NCBI GenBank assembly: GCA_030425295.1
Contig: JAUIAT010000017.1
Location: 1-37,737 of the forward strand
Source of the DNA: Gammaproteobacteria bacterium
GTDB lineage: Bacteria > Pseudomonadota > Gammaproteobacteria > JAUIAT01
DNA length: 37,737 nt
Direction of reading: 5' to 3'
In this document: positions 1-7,247 of the stretch, one piece after another
Layout of the letters: each line of letters begins with the position of its first letter
How positions within the stretch are numbered: the first letter of the stretch is position 1
Program-made: the position numbers and the translations under genes
The notes under the pieces: model-generated
Told to the model about the DNA's origin: nothing
What the model saw: only the letters and a program-made list of their open reading frames with translations
The model's database searches: none

Positions 1-114
1 CACTTTAAGGACGAATTACAACAGTATTTAATTTACTATAATAACTATCGTCCTCATCAAGGTTTAAACAATCAAATTCCTAAAAATTTTAGGGATAATT
101 TGTCAACGAATTAG
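1..114 (+). CDS. Transposase, C-terminal fragment (DDE integrase-core type)
   Basis: Frame 1 is open from the first base to a TAG at 112-114 and encodes 37 residues. The segment YYNNYRPHQGLNN is the hallmark C-terminal end of the retroviral-integrase-like catalytic core found in IS3/IS481-type transposases; the catalytic Asp and first Glu lie upstream, outside the window. The copy is cut by the window edge, so completeness cannot be judged. Family assignment beyond a DDE integrase-core transposase is inference. It probably belongs to the same element type as the transposase start at 37695. Confidence 0.8.
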   Translation, partial: HFKDELQQYLIYYNNYRPHQGLNNQIPKNFRDNLSTN

Positions 115-119
115 TAAAC
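1..119 (+). mobile_element. Right end of an insertion sequence, truncated by the window edge
   Basis: The first 114 bases encode the end of a transposase. The bases after it match, as reverse complement, the left end of a second insertion sequence at the other end of the window: reverse complement of 101-120 agrees with 37638-37657 at 17 of 20 positions. The transposase stop codon lies inside this terminal repeat. The exact last base of the element is uncertain by a few bases (about 117-120). The element is inserted into the gene described at 120-698. Confidence 0.75.
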
Positions 120-698
120 CTATACAGTGATGACGAAAACACAAACCGTAATATTTTAAGGCAATTAAAGCGTAAACCCCACAAAAGAACCTACAGCAGT
201 GACAGCGAAAGCAATGCCGTTATTATTTATAATAGCGATCATAAACGTAATTTTAAGCCTCTAAAAAAAGGCGACAAAATAATTCAAAGCAGTGACAGTG
301 AAAGCAATTTCTCGACTATTGGTGATCTACATTGCTTTCTAGGAGACCAGATTTTCCAACGGTCCTCGCCTCACATGAATAAGTTTAGAGAAGAACGCCG
401 TGACCTCATGAATAAACGCTTCACTAGAGAGACAGCTAAAGAGTTAGCTAGATCTGAAAACGCACATTGTAATGATGAAAAGCTCCCTCTCAAAGAGATT
501 GATAATTTTGGGGACGCACTTGCAAAAGCATTCACCGTTATCCCTGTAAGAGAAAAGTTAGTTGATACTACTATGGCCTTCCATCACATTGGGGAAAAAG
601 GTCATCTCAGCCATTTGGATGCAGAGAATAATTCTGGCTATGAAGAATTTGCACATCAAAGCTATGAAGATACCAAAAACGGTGGGAACATATTTTAA
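120..698 (+). pseudogene. 3' fragment of an unknown gene cut by the insertion sequence
   Basis: This reading frame is open from base 99 (inside the insertion sequence) to a TAA at 696-698. No ATG or GTG with a ribosome-binding site occurs before the internal ATG at 375. The open frame upstream of 375 encodes a hydrophilic, low-complexity segment with the heptapeptide SSDSESN twice (about 195-215 and 288-308; the DNA copies differ by one base). This indicates that the coding region continues upstream of 375 and originally extended past the insertion point. The remaining part is charged, with no membrane segments or recognised domain. The simplest reading is a gene interrupted by the insertion sequence, leaving about 190 C-terminal codons. 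An ORF starting at 375 (107 residues) could still be translated, but no ribosome-binding site precedes it. Function unknown. Confidence 0.6.
195..307 (+). repeat. Two direct copies of a 20-base coding repeat
   Basis: The sequences at 195-214 and 288-307 are identical except for one C/T change (agcagtgacagYgaaagcaa). In the open frame both encode SSDSESN. The 93-base spacing is a multiple of three, so they are in the same frame, as in a tandemly duplicated protein module. Confidence 0.7.
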
Positions 699-712
699 TA
701 ATATTGCTATCA

Positions 713-793
713 CTAGGATCTGTCGACAATTGGGTTATATCTATAAATTATAGATATTTTCAGCTTACAGCTCCAATTGTCAACAGACACTAG
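713..793. repeat. Palindromic intergenic element, R1 family (complete copy, 81 bp)
   Basis: Terminal inverted repeats: 713-733 and the reverse complement of 773-793 agree at 18 of 21 positions, sharing GACAATTGG and flanking CTAG. The interior carries its own perfect palindrome at 738-756 (TATCTATAA, one base, TTATAGATA). Related ends occur at eight more places in this window. There is no coding capacity. It lies between the 3' ends of the interrupted gene and grpE. Confidence 0.75.
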
Positions 794-798
794 GGCAA

Positions 799-1395
799 TT
801 AACCTTTCTTAGAAACTGCAACCAAGGCTGGGCGCACCAAACGCTTATTTAAAGTATAACCTTTTTGCATTACTATCAATACAGTATTTGGTTCAACCTC
901 ATTGTTAACTTGTGCAGTCATTGCTTCATGTAACTCAGGATTAAACGCCTCGCCTACGGGATTTACCTGCTCGACACCAAATGAATCCATCACTTGCAAC
1001 ATCTTTTCAAGAGTTAATTTCAAACCTTCTTGAGCCTTATCTTGATCTTCTGGAATTTGTTCTATTCCACGCTCTAGGCTGTCAACTACTGGCAAAAGAT
1101 CTTTCACAAAACCAGATAAAGCAAATTTACGTGCTTTTTCCATATCTCGAGCGTTGCGATCCTGTGAGTTCGTAAGATCAGCATGTGCACGATACAATTT
1201 ATCCTTTAAATCGTCTACTTGCTGCTCAGCTGCAGTCAACTTTTCAACAACTTCTGCATATTCTGGATGAGACAACAACCCTGTATCGTCAGGCTCTATC
1301 GTGCCTTGTTCTTCGGGCTTAGCAACATCAGTTTCATCTTCAATTTTAGCAGCCCAATCTTTATTGTCATTATTTTGCTCAGGATTCTTGCTCAT
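799..1395 (-). CDS. grpE: GrpE, nucleotide exchange factor of DnaK
   Basis: 198 residues, the usual length of GrpE (about 197 in E. coli). GrpE releases ADP from the DnaK (Hsp70) chaperone in the cytoplasm and acts as a thermosensor. The protein has an acidic, disordered N-terminus (residues 1-50), a long coiled coil (about 50-105), and the C-terminal beta domain with the conserved stretch LHEAMTAQ and the ending GYTLNKRLVRPALVAVSK, typical of the family. ATG at 1395 is the start. It is divergent from nadK, as in enterobacteria; dnaK and dnaJ are not in the window. A sigma-32 type promoter lies upstream at 1456-1483, fitting heat-shock control. Identification is certain. Confidence 0.97.
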   Translation of the reverse strand: MSKNPEQNNDNKDWAAKIEDETDVAKPEEQGTIEPDDTGLLSHPEYAEVVEKLTAAEQQVDDLKDKLYRAHADLTNSQDRNARDMEKARKFALSGFVKDLLPVVDSLERGIEQIPEDQDKAQEGLKLTLEKMLQVMDSFGVEQVNPVGEAFNPELHEAMTAQVNNEVEPNTVLIVMQKGYTLNKRLVRPALVAVSKKG

Positions 1396-1455
1396 ATTGT
1401 CCTCTTTCGGTTTGGCTATAATTAGTTAATAATGTAAATAATTACTATTCTCTAA

Positions 1456-1483
1456 ATATGGGGATGATTTTTCATTTTTCAAT
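1456..1483 (-). promoter_or_regulatory. Sigma-32 (heat-shock) promoter of grpE
   Basis: On the minus strand ATTGAAA (1483-1477) is followed after exactly 13 bases by CCCCATAT (1463-1456). The E. coli RpoH consensus is CTTGAAA, 11-16 bases, CCCCATnT, so only the first base differs. Transcription would start near 1450, about 55 bases before the grpE ATG. The -35 element overlaps the ribosome-binding site of the divergent nadK gene. The matching sigma factor, rpoH, is encoded at 17084-17938. Confidence 0.8.
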
Positions 1484-1494
1484 TGGAGTTATCT

Positions 1495-2376
1495 ATGGGG
1501 CCTGCATTTAAAAAAATAGCATTGATGGCAAGGGGGCGCAAAAAAGGCGTTGAGGAGACCCTTTCTGCTGTGGCTCAATATCTTACCGAGGCGGAATATG
1601 AAGTATTTATCGAAGCAGAAACTGCAAAAATATTTAAAGACATTGATCTGACGCCACTTCAAGCCACAGAACTTGATAACAGATGTGAGCTACTTGTTGT
1701 TATTGGTGGTGATGGAAGCATAATTAAAGCCGCCCACCTTGCAGCACCTCATAAGCTTCCAATTTTAGGCATTAATCGAGGTAGACTTGGCTTTTTGACC
1801 GACATTCACCCGTATGAATTTGAGCAACTGGAAAGAGTTTTACATGGAGAGTATGTTCGGGAAGATCGCTTTATGCTTAAATGTGAGCTTTTTGATGATG
1901 GCAAACTTCTCTACTCTGATAAAGTAGTAAATGAAATAGCTTTATCGCGTGGCTTGGTTACTCATATGGTCGATTTTGATGTTTATATAAACCATCAATT
2001 CATGTGCCATTATCGAGCCGACGGTTTAATTACGGCAACCCCAACTGGATCAACTGCATATGCGATGTCAGGAGGAGGCCCCATTCTTCACCCAAGATTA
2101 GATGCGATGGTTATGGTCCCAATGTTCCCCCATACTTTAACTAGCCGCCCAATTGTAATTCCAGCCGACTCCTGTATTGAATTTATTATTGATGAAAAAA
2201 ATGAATCAGGTCCATGCATCAGTTGTGATGGACAAGAAAGAGTTTGCATTAAACCAGGAGGGAGGATGAAAATTGAGAAAGCTGATACGGTATTGCGGCT
2301 TATTCACCCCAAAGATTATAACTACTATGAGACTCTGCGCACCAAACTCCACTGGGAGAGTGTTGGAGCCAGGTAG
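1495..2376 (+). CDS. nadK: NAD kinase
   Basis: 293 residues (E. coli 292). It phosphorylates NAD to NADP using ATP and is the sole route to NADP in most bacteria; cytoplasmic. The GGDGS motif is present (VVIGGDGSIIKAA, near residue 70) with the NE/D and TPTGSTAYAMSGGGP motifs (near 175-185) of the NAD-kinase fold. ATG at 1495 is chosen because GGAG (1485-1488) stands six bases before it; an in-frame TTG at 1483 is part of that site and unlikely. It heads a nadK-recN unit, the same order as in enterobacteria, but the two genes are separated by a long imperfect hairpin beginning right after the nadK stop. The ending YETLRTKLHW matches the normal C-terminus, so the element did not truncate the gene by more than a few codons. 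Confidence 0.96.
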   Translation: MGPAFKKIALMARGRKKGVEETLSAVAQYLTEAEYEVFIEAETAKIFKDIDLTPLQATELDNRCELLVVIGGDGSIIKAAHLAAPHKLPILGINRGRLGFLTDIHPYEFEQLERVLHGEYVREDRFMLKCELFDDGKLLYSDKVVNEIALSRGLVTHMVDFDVYINHQFMCHYRADGLITATPTGSTAYAMSGGGPILHPRLDAMVMVPMFPHTLTSRPIVIPADSCIEFIIDEKNESGPCISCDGQERVCIKPGGRMKIEKADTVLRLIHPKDYNYYETLRTKLHWESVGAR

Positions 2377-2380
2377 ATGG

Positions 2381-2500
2381 GATCTCTACTATGCCGAGGA
2401 AAGCCAACCCCTTTTCTGCGAGACGATGCTCATGTACAAACAACTACACTCCGCTTCGTTTCTCGAAAAGAGATTGGCTTTCCCGCGGCCTAGCGAAATC
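2381..2500. repeat. Long imperfect inverted repeat between nadK and recN
   Basis: The arm 2381-2429 pairs with 2453-2500; the best part is GGAAAGCCAA (2398-2407) against TTGGCTTTCC (2474-2483), followed by CTTTTC/GAGA paired with TCTCGAAAAG. The loop is 23 bases. Arms of almost 50 bases with scattered mismatches look like a miniature transposable element or a structured RNA. No coding capacity. It begins four bases after the nadK stop codon and ends 36 bases before the recN start. Confidence 0.7.
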
Positions 2501-2535
2501 TAGTGGGGTCGTGGCACAAAGGATGAGGAAATTAA

Positions 2536-4215
2536 ATGCTTAAGTACATTGATATAAGAAATCTGGCGATAATTGAGCAGCTCTCTTTACCTTTAAAAGA
2601 TAAATTGACGGTCATCACCGGTGAAACAGGCGCCGGTAAATCCATAATGGTCGACGCCCTCAAGCTTGCACTTGGCCAACGAGCTGACCAACGCTGGTTA
2701 AAAGATAAAGATAAAAAAGGCGAAATTACTGTCACTTTTGATATTAATGCTAACAAAGCAGCTATTGAGTGGCTCGATAATCACGATCTAAATCCAGATG
2801 GCGAATGCATGATCCGAAGGGTAATTCATCCACAGAAATCTTCACGCTGCTTTATCAATCAAGTTCCCTGCCCTTTAAATGTAGTTCGTGAATTTAGCCA
2901 GCTTTTAGTAACAATTCACAGTCAGCACGAATATCAAAACTTGCTTAAACCAGAAATTCAAAGAGAAATGGTGGATGATTTCGGTGAAAATAGTAAACAA
3001 TTAGAAATAGTTAAAGAAGCTTTTCAAAAATGGAACACAGCTAAAAGTACCCTCGTAAAACTGGAGAAACAAAAGCTTAACCAAGATGAACGTATAAAAC
3101 TTCTTACCTATCAACTTGAAGAATTAAACGACTTAGGATTAATAGAAGGTGAAGTTGTACAGCTTGAAGCAGAACATCGACAATTAGCTCATGCTGAAGA
3201 GCTTTGTCAAAATAGTCAAAGTGCAATTGAATTTTTAACTGAAAATGAAGAATTAGCAGCAAATAGTCTTATTGCTAACGCTCGTGACAAACTCAATGCA
3301 GTTACAAAATACACACAAGATGATAATCTAACTAACATTGTTACAATATTGGAATCAGCACAAGCTCAAATTTCAGAGGCATCCCATGAATTGCAATCAG
3401 AGCTAAATAAATTTGAATGGGACCCAAAGCGTCTGCGTGAAGCTGAATCGCGTCTAGATACAATTTATAAAATTGCGCGCAAACATCGAGTAGAACCAGA
3501 AAACTTATTTGAACTTTACCAAAACATGTCTGAAGAGCTAGCAAGCTATAAGTCATTAGAAACACAAATTGAATCACAAACTTCTGTACTTGAAATCACA
3601 GAAAAAGAGTATTTACAGGCAGCAGAACTTTTATCAGATATGCGCAAAAAATCTGGCCAAGAACTCGCAAAAGCTACAACAGATAAGCTACAACAACTTG
3701 CTATGCTACATGCTAGATTTTCAATTATTATTCATAAAACTGAAGCATTCAGCGAGTTTGGTATAGACAATATTCAATTTATTATTGCCACAACTCTGGA
3801 CCATGATCCACAACCTCTTGATCAAGTAGCATCGGGCGGAGAATTATCAAGAATCAGTCTGGCAATCGCTGTATTAACCCATCAAAATGCCTTACCGACA
3901 ACCTTTATTTTTGACGAAGTTGATACTGGAATAGGTGGTAAAACCGCGACCATTGTTGGTCAGCTAGTTAACCAACTTGCAAGCGACCACCAGGTTTTGT
4001 GTATTACTCATTTACCACAAATTGCTTGCTTTGGTAATAACCATATTAGAGTTCAAAAAACACACAAAGAAAAAACTACTAATACTTCCTTACAAACCTT
4101 GACTGAAAAAGAAAGAATAGATGAAATAGCAAGAATGCTGGGGGGGTTTGATGTTACAAATCAAAGTCTCGCCCATGCTAAAGAACTTTTAAGCCTAGTT
4201 ACAGAACAAGCTTAA
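2536..4215 (+). CDS. recN: DNA repair protein RecN
   Basis: 559 residues (E. coli 553). RecN is an SMC-like ATPase that holds broken DNA ends together during recombinational repair. Walker A GETGAGKS is at residues 28-35, the middle is a long coiled coil (about 160-380), and the C-terminal half carries the ABC signature SGGELSRISLAIAVL and Walker B FIFDEVDTGIGG, then CITHLPQIA with the switch His. ATG at 2536 follows a GATGAGG purine run. It follows nadK, as in enterobacteria. No LexA box was recognised upstream; the gap is filled by the long hairpin. Complete and intact. Confidence 0.96.
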   Translation: MLKYIDIRNLAIIEQLSLPLKDKLTVITGETGAGKSIMVDALKLALGQRADQRWLKDKDKKGEITVTFDINANKAAIEWLDNHDLNPDGECMIRRVIHPQKSSRCFINQVPCPLNVVREFSQLLVTIHSQHEYQNLLKPEIQREMVDDFGENSKQLEIVKEAFQKWNTAKSTLVKLEKQKLNQDERIKLLTYQLEELNDLGLIEGEVVQLEAEHRQLAHAEELCQNSQSAIEFLTENEELAANSLIANARDKLNAVTKYTQDDNLTNIVTILESAQAQISEASHELQSELNKFEWDPKRLREAESRLDTIYKIARKHRVEPENLFELYQNMSEELASYKSLETQIESQTSVLEITEKEYLQAAELLSDMRKKSGQELAKATTDKLQQLAMLHARFSIIIHKTEAFSEFGIDNIQFIIATTLDHDPQPLDQVASGGELSRISLAIAVLTHQNALPTTFIFDEVDTGIGGKTATIVGQLVNQLASDHQVLCITHLPQIACFGNNHIRVQKTHKEKTTNTSLQTLTEKERIDEIARMLGGFDVTNQSLAHAKELLSLVTEQA

Positions 4216-4256
4216 TCATTTCGAATGATGACTATCATGGTGCCTACACCCTCTAA

Positions 4257-4589
4257 TTAATAAGTTGAAATAAAGCGAGAAACTTTATTGCTTCTAAAGT
4301 AGACAGTCAACTTTTTGGTTGTCTTAACACCCCTAGTGTCTTGATGAAAATGAACATACTCCCAACGATTTGGGTGAGGGGGATAGTCTTCCTGCATTGG
4401 CACGCCAAGGAGTCTAGCAACTTCTTCTTTACTCATTCCTTTATGCAATTGCTTTAGCTGCATAGAATTAATTACCCTGCCTTGATCAATCTCAACATGA
4501 TAAAGATGCAAAGAAGAACAACCCGAAAGTAATAACAAAGAAAGTAAGAAAGATATAAACCTAGACACGATAATCATCCTATCTGACAT
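4257..4589 (-). CDS. bamE: BamE, outer-membrane assembly lipoprotein
   Basis: 110 residues. BamE (SmpA/OmlA) is a lipoprotein of the BAM complex that folds beta-barrel proteins into the outer membrane. The N-terminal signal (FISFLLSLLLLSGC) ends in a lipobox with Cys24 as the lipidated residue. The family core follows: LHKGMSKEEVARLLGVP, then a WEYVHFH strand and KLTVYF. ATG at 4589 or the internal ATG at 4577 could be the start; neither has a clear ribosome-binding site, and both leave the signal peptide intact. bamE next to recN and fur is a common gammaproteobacterial arrangement; here the carrier gene lies between bamE and fur. Confidence 0.92.
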   Translation of the reverse strand: MSDRMIIVSRFISFLLSLLLLSGCSSLHLYHVEIDQGRVINSMQLKQLHKGMSKEEVARLLGVPMQEDYPPHPNRWEYVHFHQDTRGVKTTKKLTVYFRSNKVSRFISTY

Positions 4590-4660
4590 GAAAAACCATT
4601 TGCCCCATTAAAGAGTATATTCTAACTAAATTCAAGAATTTTACGATATTAGCCAATAAA

Positions 4661-5596
4661 TCATAAGGAATTACCGCGCTCTTTAGAAGAATCTTTATGA
4701 TTACTATTTTGACTTTCACTTTCAATATTTTCTTCAATCAAAGAATGAAAATATCTCATTACCAACAACCCAACCGTTAAATTTGCAGACTTTTGAACCA
4801 ATCGCTCCAAAAACCCGCGCCAAAAGACAGAAGCACCTCGCTCTTTAAACAATACCTGACTGGTTTGCCACATATTCTGATGTGACTTACCTCTCAGAGA
4901 TTCAGCCTGAATATGGCTTTTTATAACATCTGGGGGAGTAGTTAAAAAAGTTACTGGTGCAGATAAAATCACAGCTGAACCAACAGTTTCTAGTAGAGAC
5001 ACTGCTTGCTTTTTATCTTTTTTAAACCAATTAGTAAGCTCATAGGAAGCAAAAAGATTAAACCAAGCAGGAAAACCTTTTGTCACAGAAGACCAAGAAC
5101 CAGCATAGAATCCTCTATAACCTCTATTATTTTTGATCAGGTTAATAGCTTCTACGAGACTCAATCTTTTATCTGAAGACATTTGCACAGTCTTAACAAC
5201 TTCCAGAGGGTTAATAATAACCACATCTATTGAAACAGAAGCAAGTGCCTTTAGGGCAACTGAAAAAATAGGACTAATCTGATTTGGGGAAAAAATATTA
5301 GCTTGCAAAAAAGATGGCATGCTAGTTGTAAGCGGAACACGTATGGTTGGTTTTACAGCCATCTGCCTAAATAGGGTTGCATAAAATCCACGATAGTAAA
5401 ACTCTATTGAAGATTTTTTATAAATCTCTGTATATACAGATATTGAAGGTTTTTTAATTTTGGTTTGCTGATAAACCTTTACTCTTTCGAAAGGCTGGCC
5501 AATCAAAGAGCTCACAAACACTAGACCTCTAGAGTACCCTTGAGCTTTCAACATGTTTATAAAATCAAAATGACCTTTTTTACGATCGTTATTCAT
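4661..5596 (-). CDS. Mitochondrial carrier family (SLC25-like) protein, candidate secreted effector
   Basis: 311 residues, the size of eukaryotic mitochondrial carriers. All three family repeats carry the signature Px[DE]xx[KR]: PFERVKVYQ (35-43), PLEVVKTVQ (130-138) and PPDVIKSHIQ (221-230), each followed some 25-35 residues later by the FYYRGFY / YRGFYAG / FWRGFLE element. Carriers form six-helix bundles that exchange metabolites across the inner mitochondrial membrane. In bacteria the family is rare; the known case, Legionella LncP, is a Dot/Icm-secreted protein that inserts into host mitochondria and transports nucleotides. The ADP/ATP carrier motif RRRMMM is absent, so the substrate is open. 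The C-terminal tail (287-311) is hydrophilic with an acidic cluster EENIESESQ, as often seen in Dot/Icm substrates. It sits between bamE and fur, genes usually adjacent, so it looks inserted. Family assignment is firm; secretion is inference. Confidence 0.9.
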   Translation of the reverse strand: MNNDRKKGHFDFINMLKAQGYSRGLVFVSSLIGQPFERVKVYQQTKIKKPSISVYTEIYKKSSIEFYYRGFYATLFRQMAVKPTIRVPLTTSMPSFLQANIFSPNQISPIFSVALKALASVSIDVVIINPLEVVKTVQMSSDKRLSLVEAINLIKNNRGYRGFYAGSWSSVTKGFPAWFNLFASYELTNWFKKDKKQAVSLLETVGSAVILSAPVTFLTTPPDVIKSHIQAESLRGKSHQNMWQTSQVLFKERGASVFWRGFLERLVQKSANLTVGLLVMRYFHSLIEENIESESQNSNHKDSSKERGNSL

Positions 5597-5689
5597 CTAG
5601 CACTTTCCACTATTTACAAATTGAGCACATTCTAATATTCAATCAAATAAATCACAACAAAAACAAAAATTTACACATAGATTATCTTC

Positions 5690-5727
5690 ATTTGCAACTG
5701 TAAGATGAATTTTCAACAGGCCCTATG
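5690..5727. repeat. R1 family, half element upstream of fur
   Basis: Reverse complement of this stretch (CTGTTGAaAATTCATCTTAC and onward through AGtTGCAAATG) matches the left part of the copy at 16882-17044 with two or three differences. No opposite end is visible. It lies in the carrier-fur gap, immediately before the likely promoter region of fur. Confidence 0.6.
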
Positions 5728-5760
5728 CTAATATATCTGTTTTTAAATGAGGTAAAGTTA

Positions 5761-6168
5761 GTGAACAACCATGACCTTCGCAAAGCGGGGCTAAAAGTAA
5801 CTACCCCTAGAATAAAAATACTTGAAATACTCGAAAATTCAAAAGGCGACCACCTAAACGCTGAAGAAGTATACGGAATATTAAAAGAGTCTGGCGAAGA
5901 TGTTGGACTAGCTACCGTGTATAGAGTTTTAACCCAATTTGAATCTGCAGGCCTTGTCATTCGGCATAACTTTGAAAGCGGTCATTCAGTTTATGAGCTT
6001 GATCAAGGAGAGCATCATGATCATATGGTTTGCCTGAAATGTGGTGATGTCAAAGAATTTATAGATGAAACCATTGAATTAAGACAGCACCAAATAGCCG
6101 AAGAACAAAATTTTAAAATGACAGATCACAGCCTTACTATTTATGGTTTATGCACTCATTGTAGTTAA
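5761..6168 (+). CDS. fur: Ferric uptake regulator Fur
   Basis: 135 residues from a GTG start at 5761, chosen because GAGG (5750-5753) stands about seven bases before it and because the protein then begins at the normal place (VNNHDLRKAGLKVTTPRIKIL). Fur is an iron-dependent repressor of iron uptake genes. The winged-helix DNA-binding domain (to about residue 80, DVGLATVYRVLTQFESAGLV) is followed by the metal-binding and dimer domain with HHDHMVCLKCGDVKEF (HHDH motif and first CxxC) and CTHC near the end (second CxxC). Intact. An upstream in-frame ATG at 5725 would add 12 residues but has no ribosome-binding site. Confidence 0.96.
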   Translation: MNNHDLRKAGLKVTTPRIKILEILENSKGDHLNAEEVYGILKESGEDVGLATVYRVLTQFESAGLVIRHNFESGHSVYELDQGEHHDHMVCLKCGDVKEFIDETIELRQHQIAEEQNFKMTDHSLTIYGLCTHCS

Positions 6169-6205
6169 AAATCAAATACACTTCTTATATAAGACTATGT
6201 CATTT

Positions 6206-6411
6206 TTATGACTGAACCTTAGGTCCTTTGACAAACTCTTTAGTAAACTCAACAGCTGGCTTTAGTCTAGTGCTTTCATGCTGATGGACACATCATTCTC
6301 ATCTTTTAGATTTTTCTCAAAAATATCTCTACCATCTCGTAGTATATTTTTACCATCCGTTTCAAGATGAAGCAAATAAGCATTCATTAGAACCTCTTGA
6401 ATAAATTCCAT
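6206..6411 (-). pseudogene. Decayed small gene with a frameshift
   Basis: This lies in the 395-base gap between fur and the L,D-transpeptidase gene. On the minus strand an ATG at 6411 opens 49 codons (starts MEFIQEVLMNAYLLHLE) to a TAA at 6262. A second frame overlaps the end and runs HESTRLKPAVEFTKEFVKGP to a TAA at 6206-6208. The two parts join naturally with a one-base shift near 6270-6280, as in a gene remnant. No family recognised and no ribosome-binding site seen. Chance ORFs cannot be excluded. The rest of the gap (6412-6550) is AT-rich and holds the probable promoter of the next gene. Confidence 0.3.
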
Positions 6412-6531
6412 TTAAAATGCGAATAGTTTTCCATTAATTATCTGCAAATGTAATTAACCAAGCATCAATATGTCATACGACTTATAAAAAATAAAGCCTG
6501 ATGAACATTTTTTTCGCAATTCAAAATATAT

Positions 6532-6548
6532 CTACTACAATTTAGTCA
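6532..6548 (+). promoter_or_regulatory. Putative -10 region of the first L,D-transpeptidase gene
   Basis: CTACAATTTAGTCA precedes a strong ribosome-binding site (AAGGAGG, 6551-6557). Nearly the same string, CTATAATTTAGTCA, precedes the second L,D-transpeptidase gene (30558-30571). A TACAAT/TATAAT -10 hexamer is the likely common part; no convincing -35 was found for either copy. Confidence 0.4.
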
Positions 6549-6563
6549 ACAAGGAGGTTGACT

Positions 6564-7118
6564 ATGATTAACTCTTTAAAGATTCTAATATTATCGATTA
6601 TTTCAACTTTAATACTTACTGGTTGTGGTACTCTGACACCTAGTGGTAGCATACATGACCCCGATGGTGATGGAGACTCCAAAGGAAGCTCTTCATTCGC
6701 TAGTAAAGCAAATTATGGCGGCCAAAAAACTTTTGTTTTTGACCCAAAGCTTCACGCCTGGGCGGCGTATGATTCAAGTGGGGACTTAATTAATACTGGA
6801 CGCGCATCAGGAGGGGGGCATTTTTGTCCAGATGTAGGTCGGTCATGTAAAACGGTAGTTGGCAACTTTAGAGTACTGTGGAAAAAAGGTGAGGACTGTG
6901 TTTCTGGTATTTACCCACTAGAAACTAACGGTGGATCTCCCATGCCGCACTGTATGTTTTTCCACCCTAAAGGATATGCCGTTCACGGTTCACATCAAAG
7001 AATTATCGATCGCAACGAAAGTCATGGGTGTATAAGGGTAACGCCAGGTGCGGCAAAATGGCTACATCAAAATTTTATGTCTATTGGCACGAAAGTTATT
7101 GTTAGACCTTACTCTTAA
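6564..7118 (+). CDS. L,D-transpeptidase (YkuD domain), lipoprotein
   Basis: 184 residues from ATG 6564, six bases after a perfect AAGGAGG. L,D-transpeptidases form 3-3 cross-links in peptidoglycan or attach proteins to it, in the periplasm. Residues 1-21 form a lipoprotein signal ending LILTGC (Cys21). A short Gly/Ser/Asp-rich linker follows. The YkuD domain (about 54-182) holds the conserved His141 in AVHGSH and the catalytic SHGCIRV (His154, Cys156). Two more cysteines, in FCPDVGRSCK (88 and 95), are shared with the paralogue at 30598. The pattern resembles the EnhA-like proteins of Legionella, but that link is from memory of the family. It is followed by a good terminator. Confidence 0.9.
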   Translation: MINSLKILILSIISTLILTGCGTLTPSGSIHDPDGDGDSKGSSSFASKANYGGQKTFVFDPKLHAWAAYDSSGDLINTGRASGGGHFCPDVGRSCKTVVGNFRVLWKKGEDCVSGIYPLETNGGSPMPHCMFFHPKGYAVHGSHQRIIDRNESHGCIRVTPGAAKWLHQNFMSIGTKVIVRPYS

Positions 7119-7140
7119 TTAAAGCCTACTTTCTTCACAC

Positions 7141-7170
7141 AAACGGCTGCACAAAGGCAGCTGTTTTTTT
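7141..7170 (+). terminator. Rho-independent terminator after the L,D-transpeptidase gene
   Basis: Stem AAACGGCTGC / GCAGCTGTTT with a six-base loop (ACAAAG) and one internal mismatch, running into TTTTTTT. It starts 22 bases after the stop codon at 7118. Confidence 0.8.
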
Positions 7171-7204
7171 ACAAATGCAAAAGTCACACAGTCTTGAACT
7201 ATAC

Positions 7205-7233
7205 AGGAGTTTCGCACAAAGTGCGAAACTCCT
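7205..7233. repeat. Perfect hairpin just upstream of the deacetylase gene
   Basis: AGGAGTTTCGCAC and GTGCGAAACTCCT are perfect 13-base arms around the loop AAA. A string reading TATAATTAGTATATG follows directly, containing a TATAAT hexamer (7236-7241) and the start codon (7248). The hairpin could be a second terminator, an operator or a small repeat; a partly similar string (GAAATTTCGCACTTTGT) occurs at 25929-25945. Confidence 0.65.
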
Positions 7234-7247
7234 ACTATAATTAGTAT

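Noticed and set aside
562-753. Alternative frame within the interrupted gene
   Set aside because: It overlaps a better frame that has internal repeats and extends into the insertion sequence; it has no ribosome-binding site.
6218-6245. Another R1 end (TTAGGTCCTTTGACAAACTC)
   Set aside because: It matches the outer bases only and lies within the possible gene remnant; no partner end.
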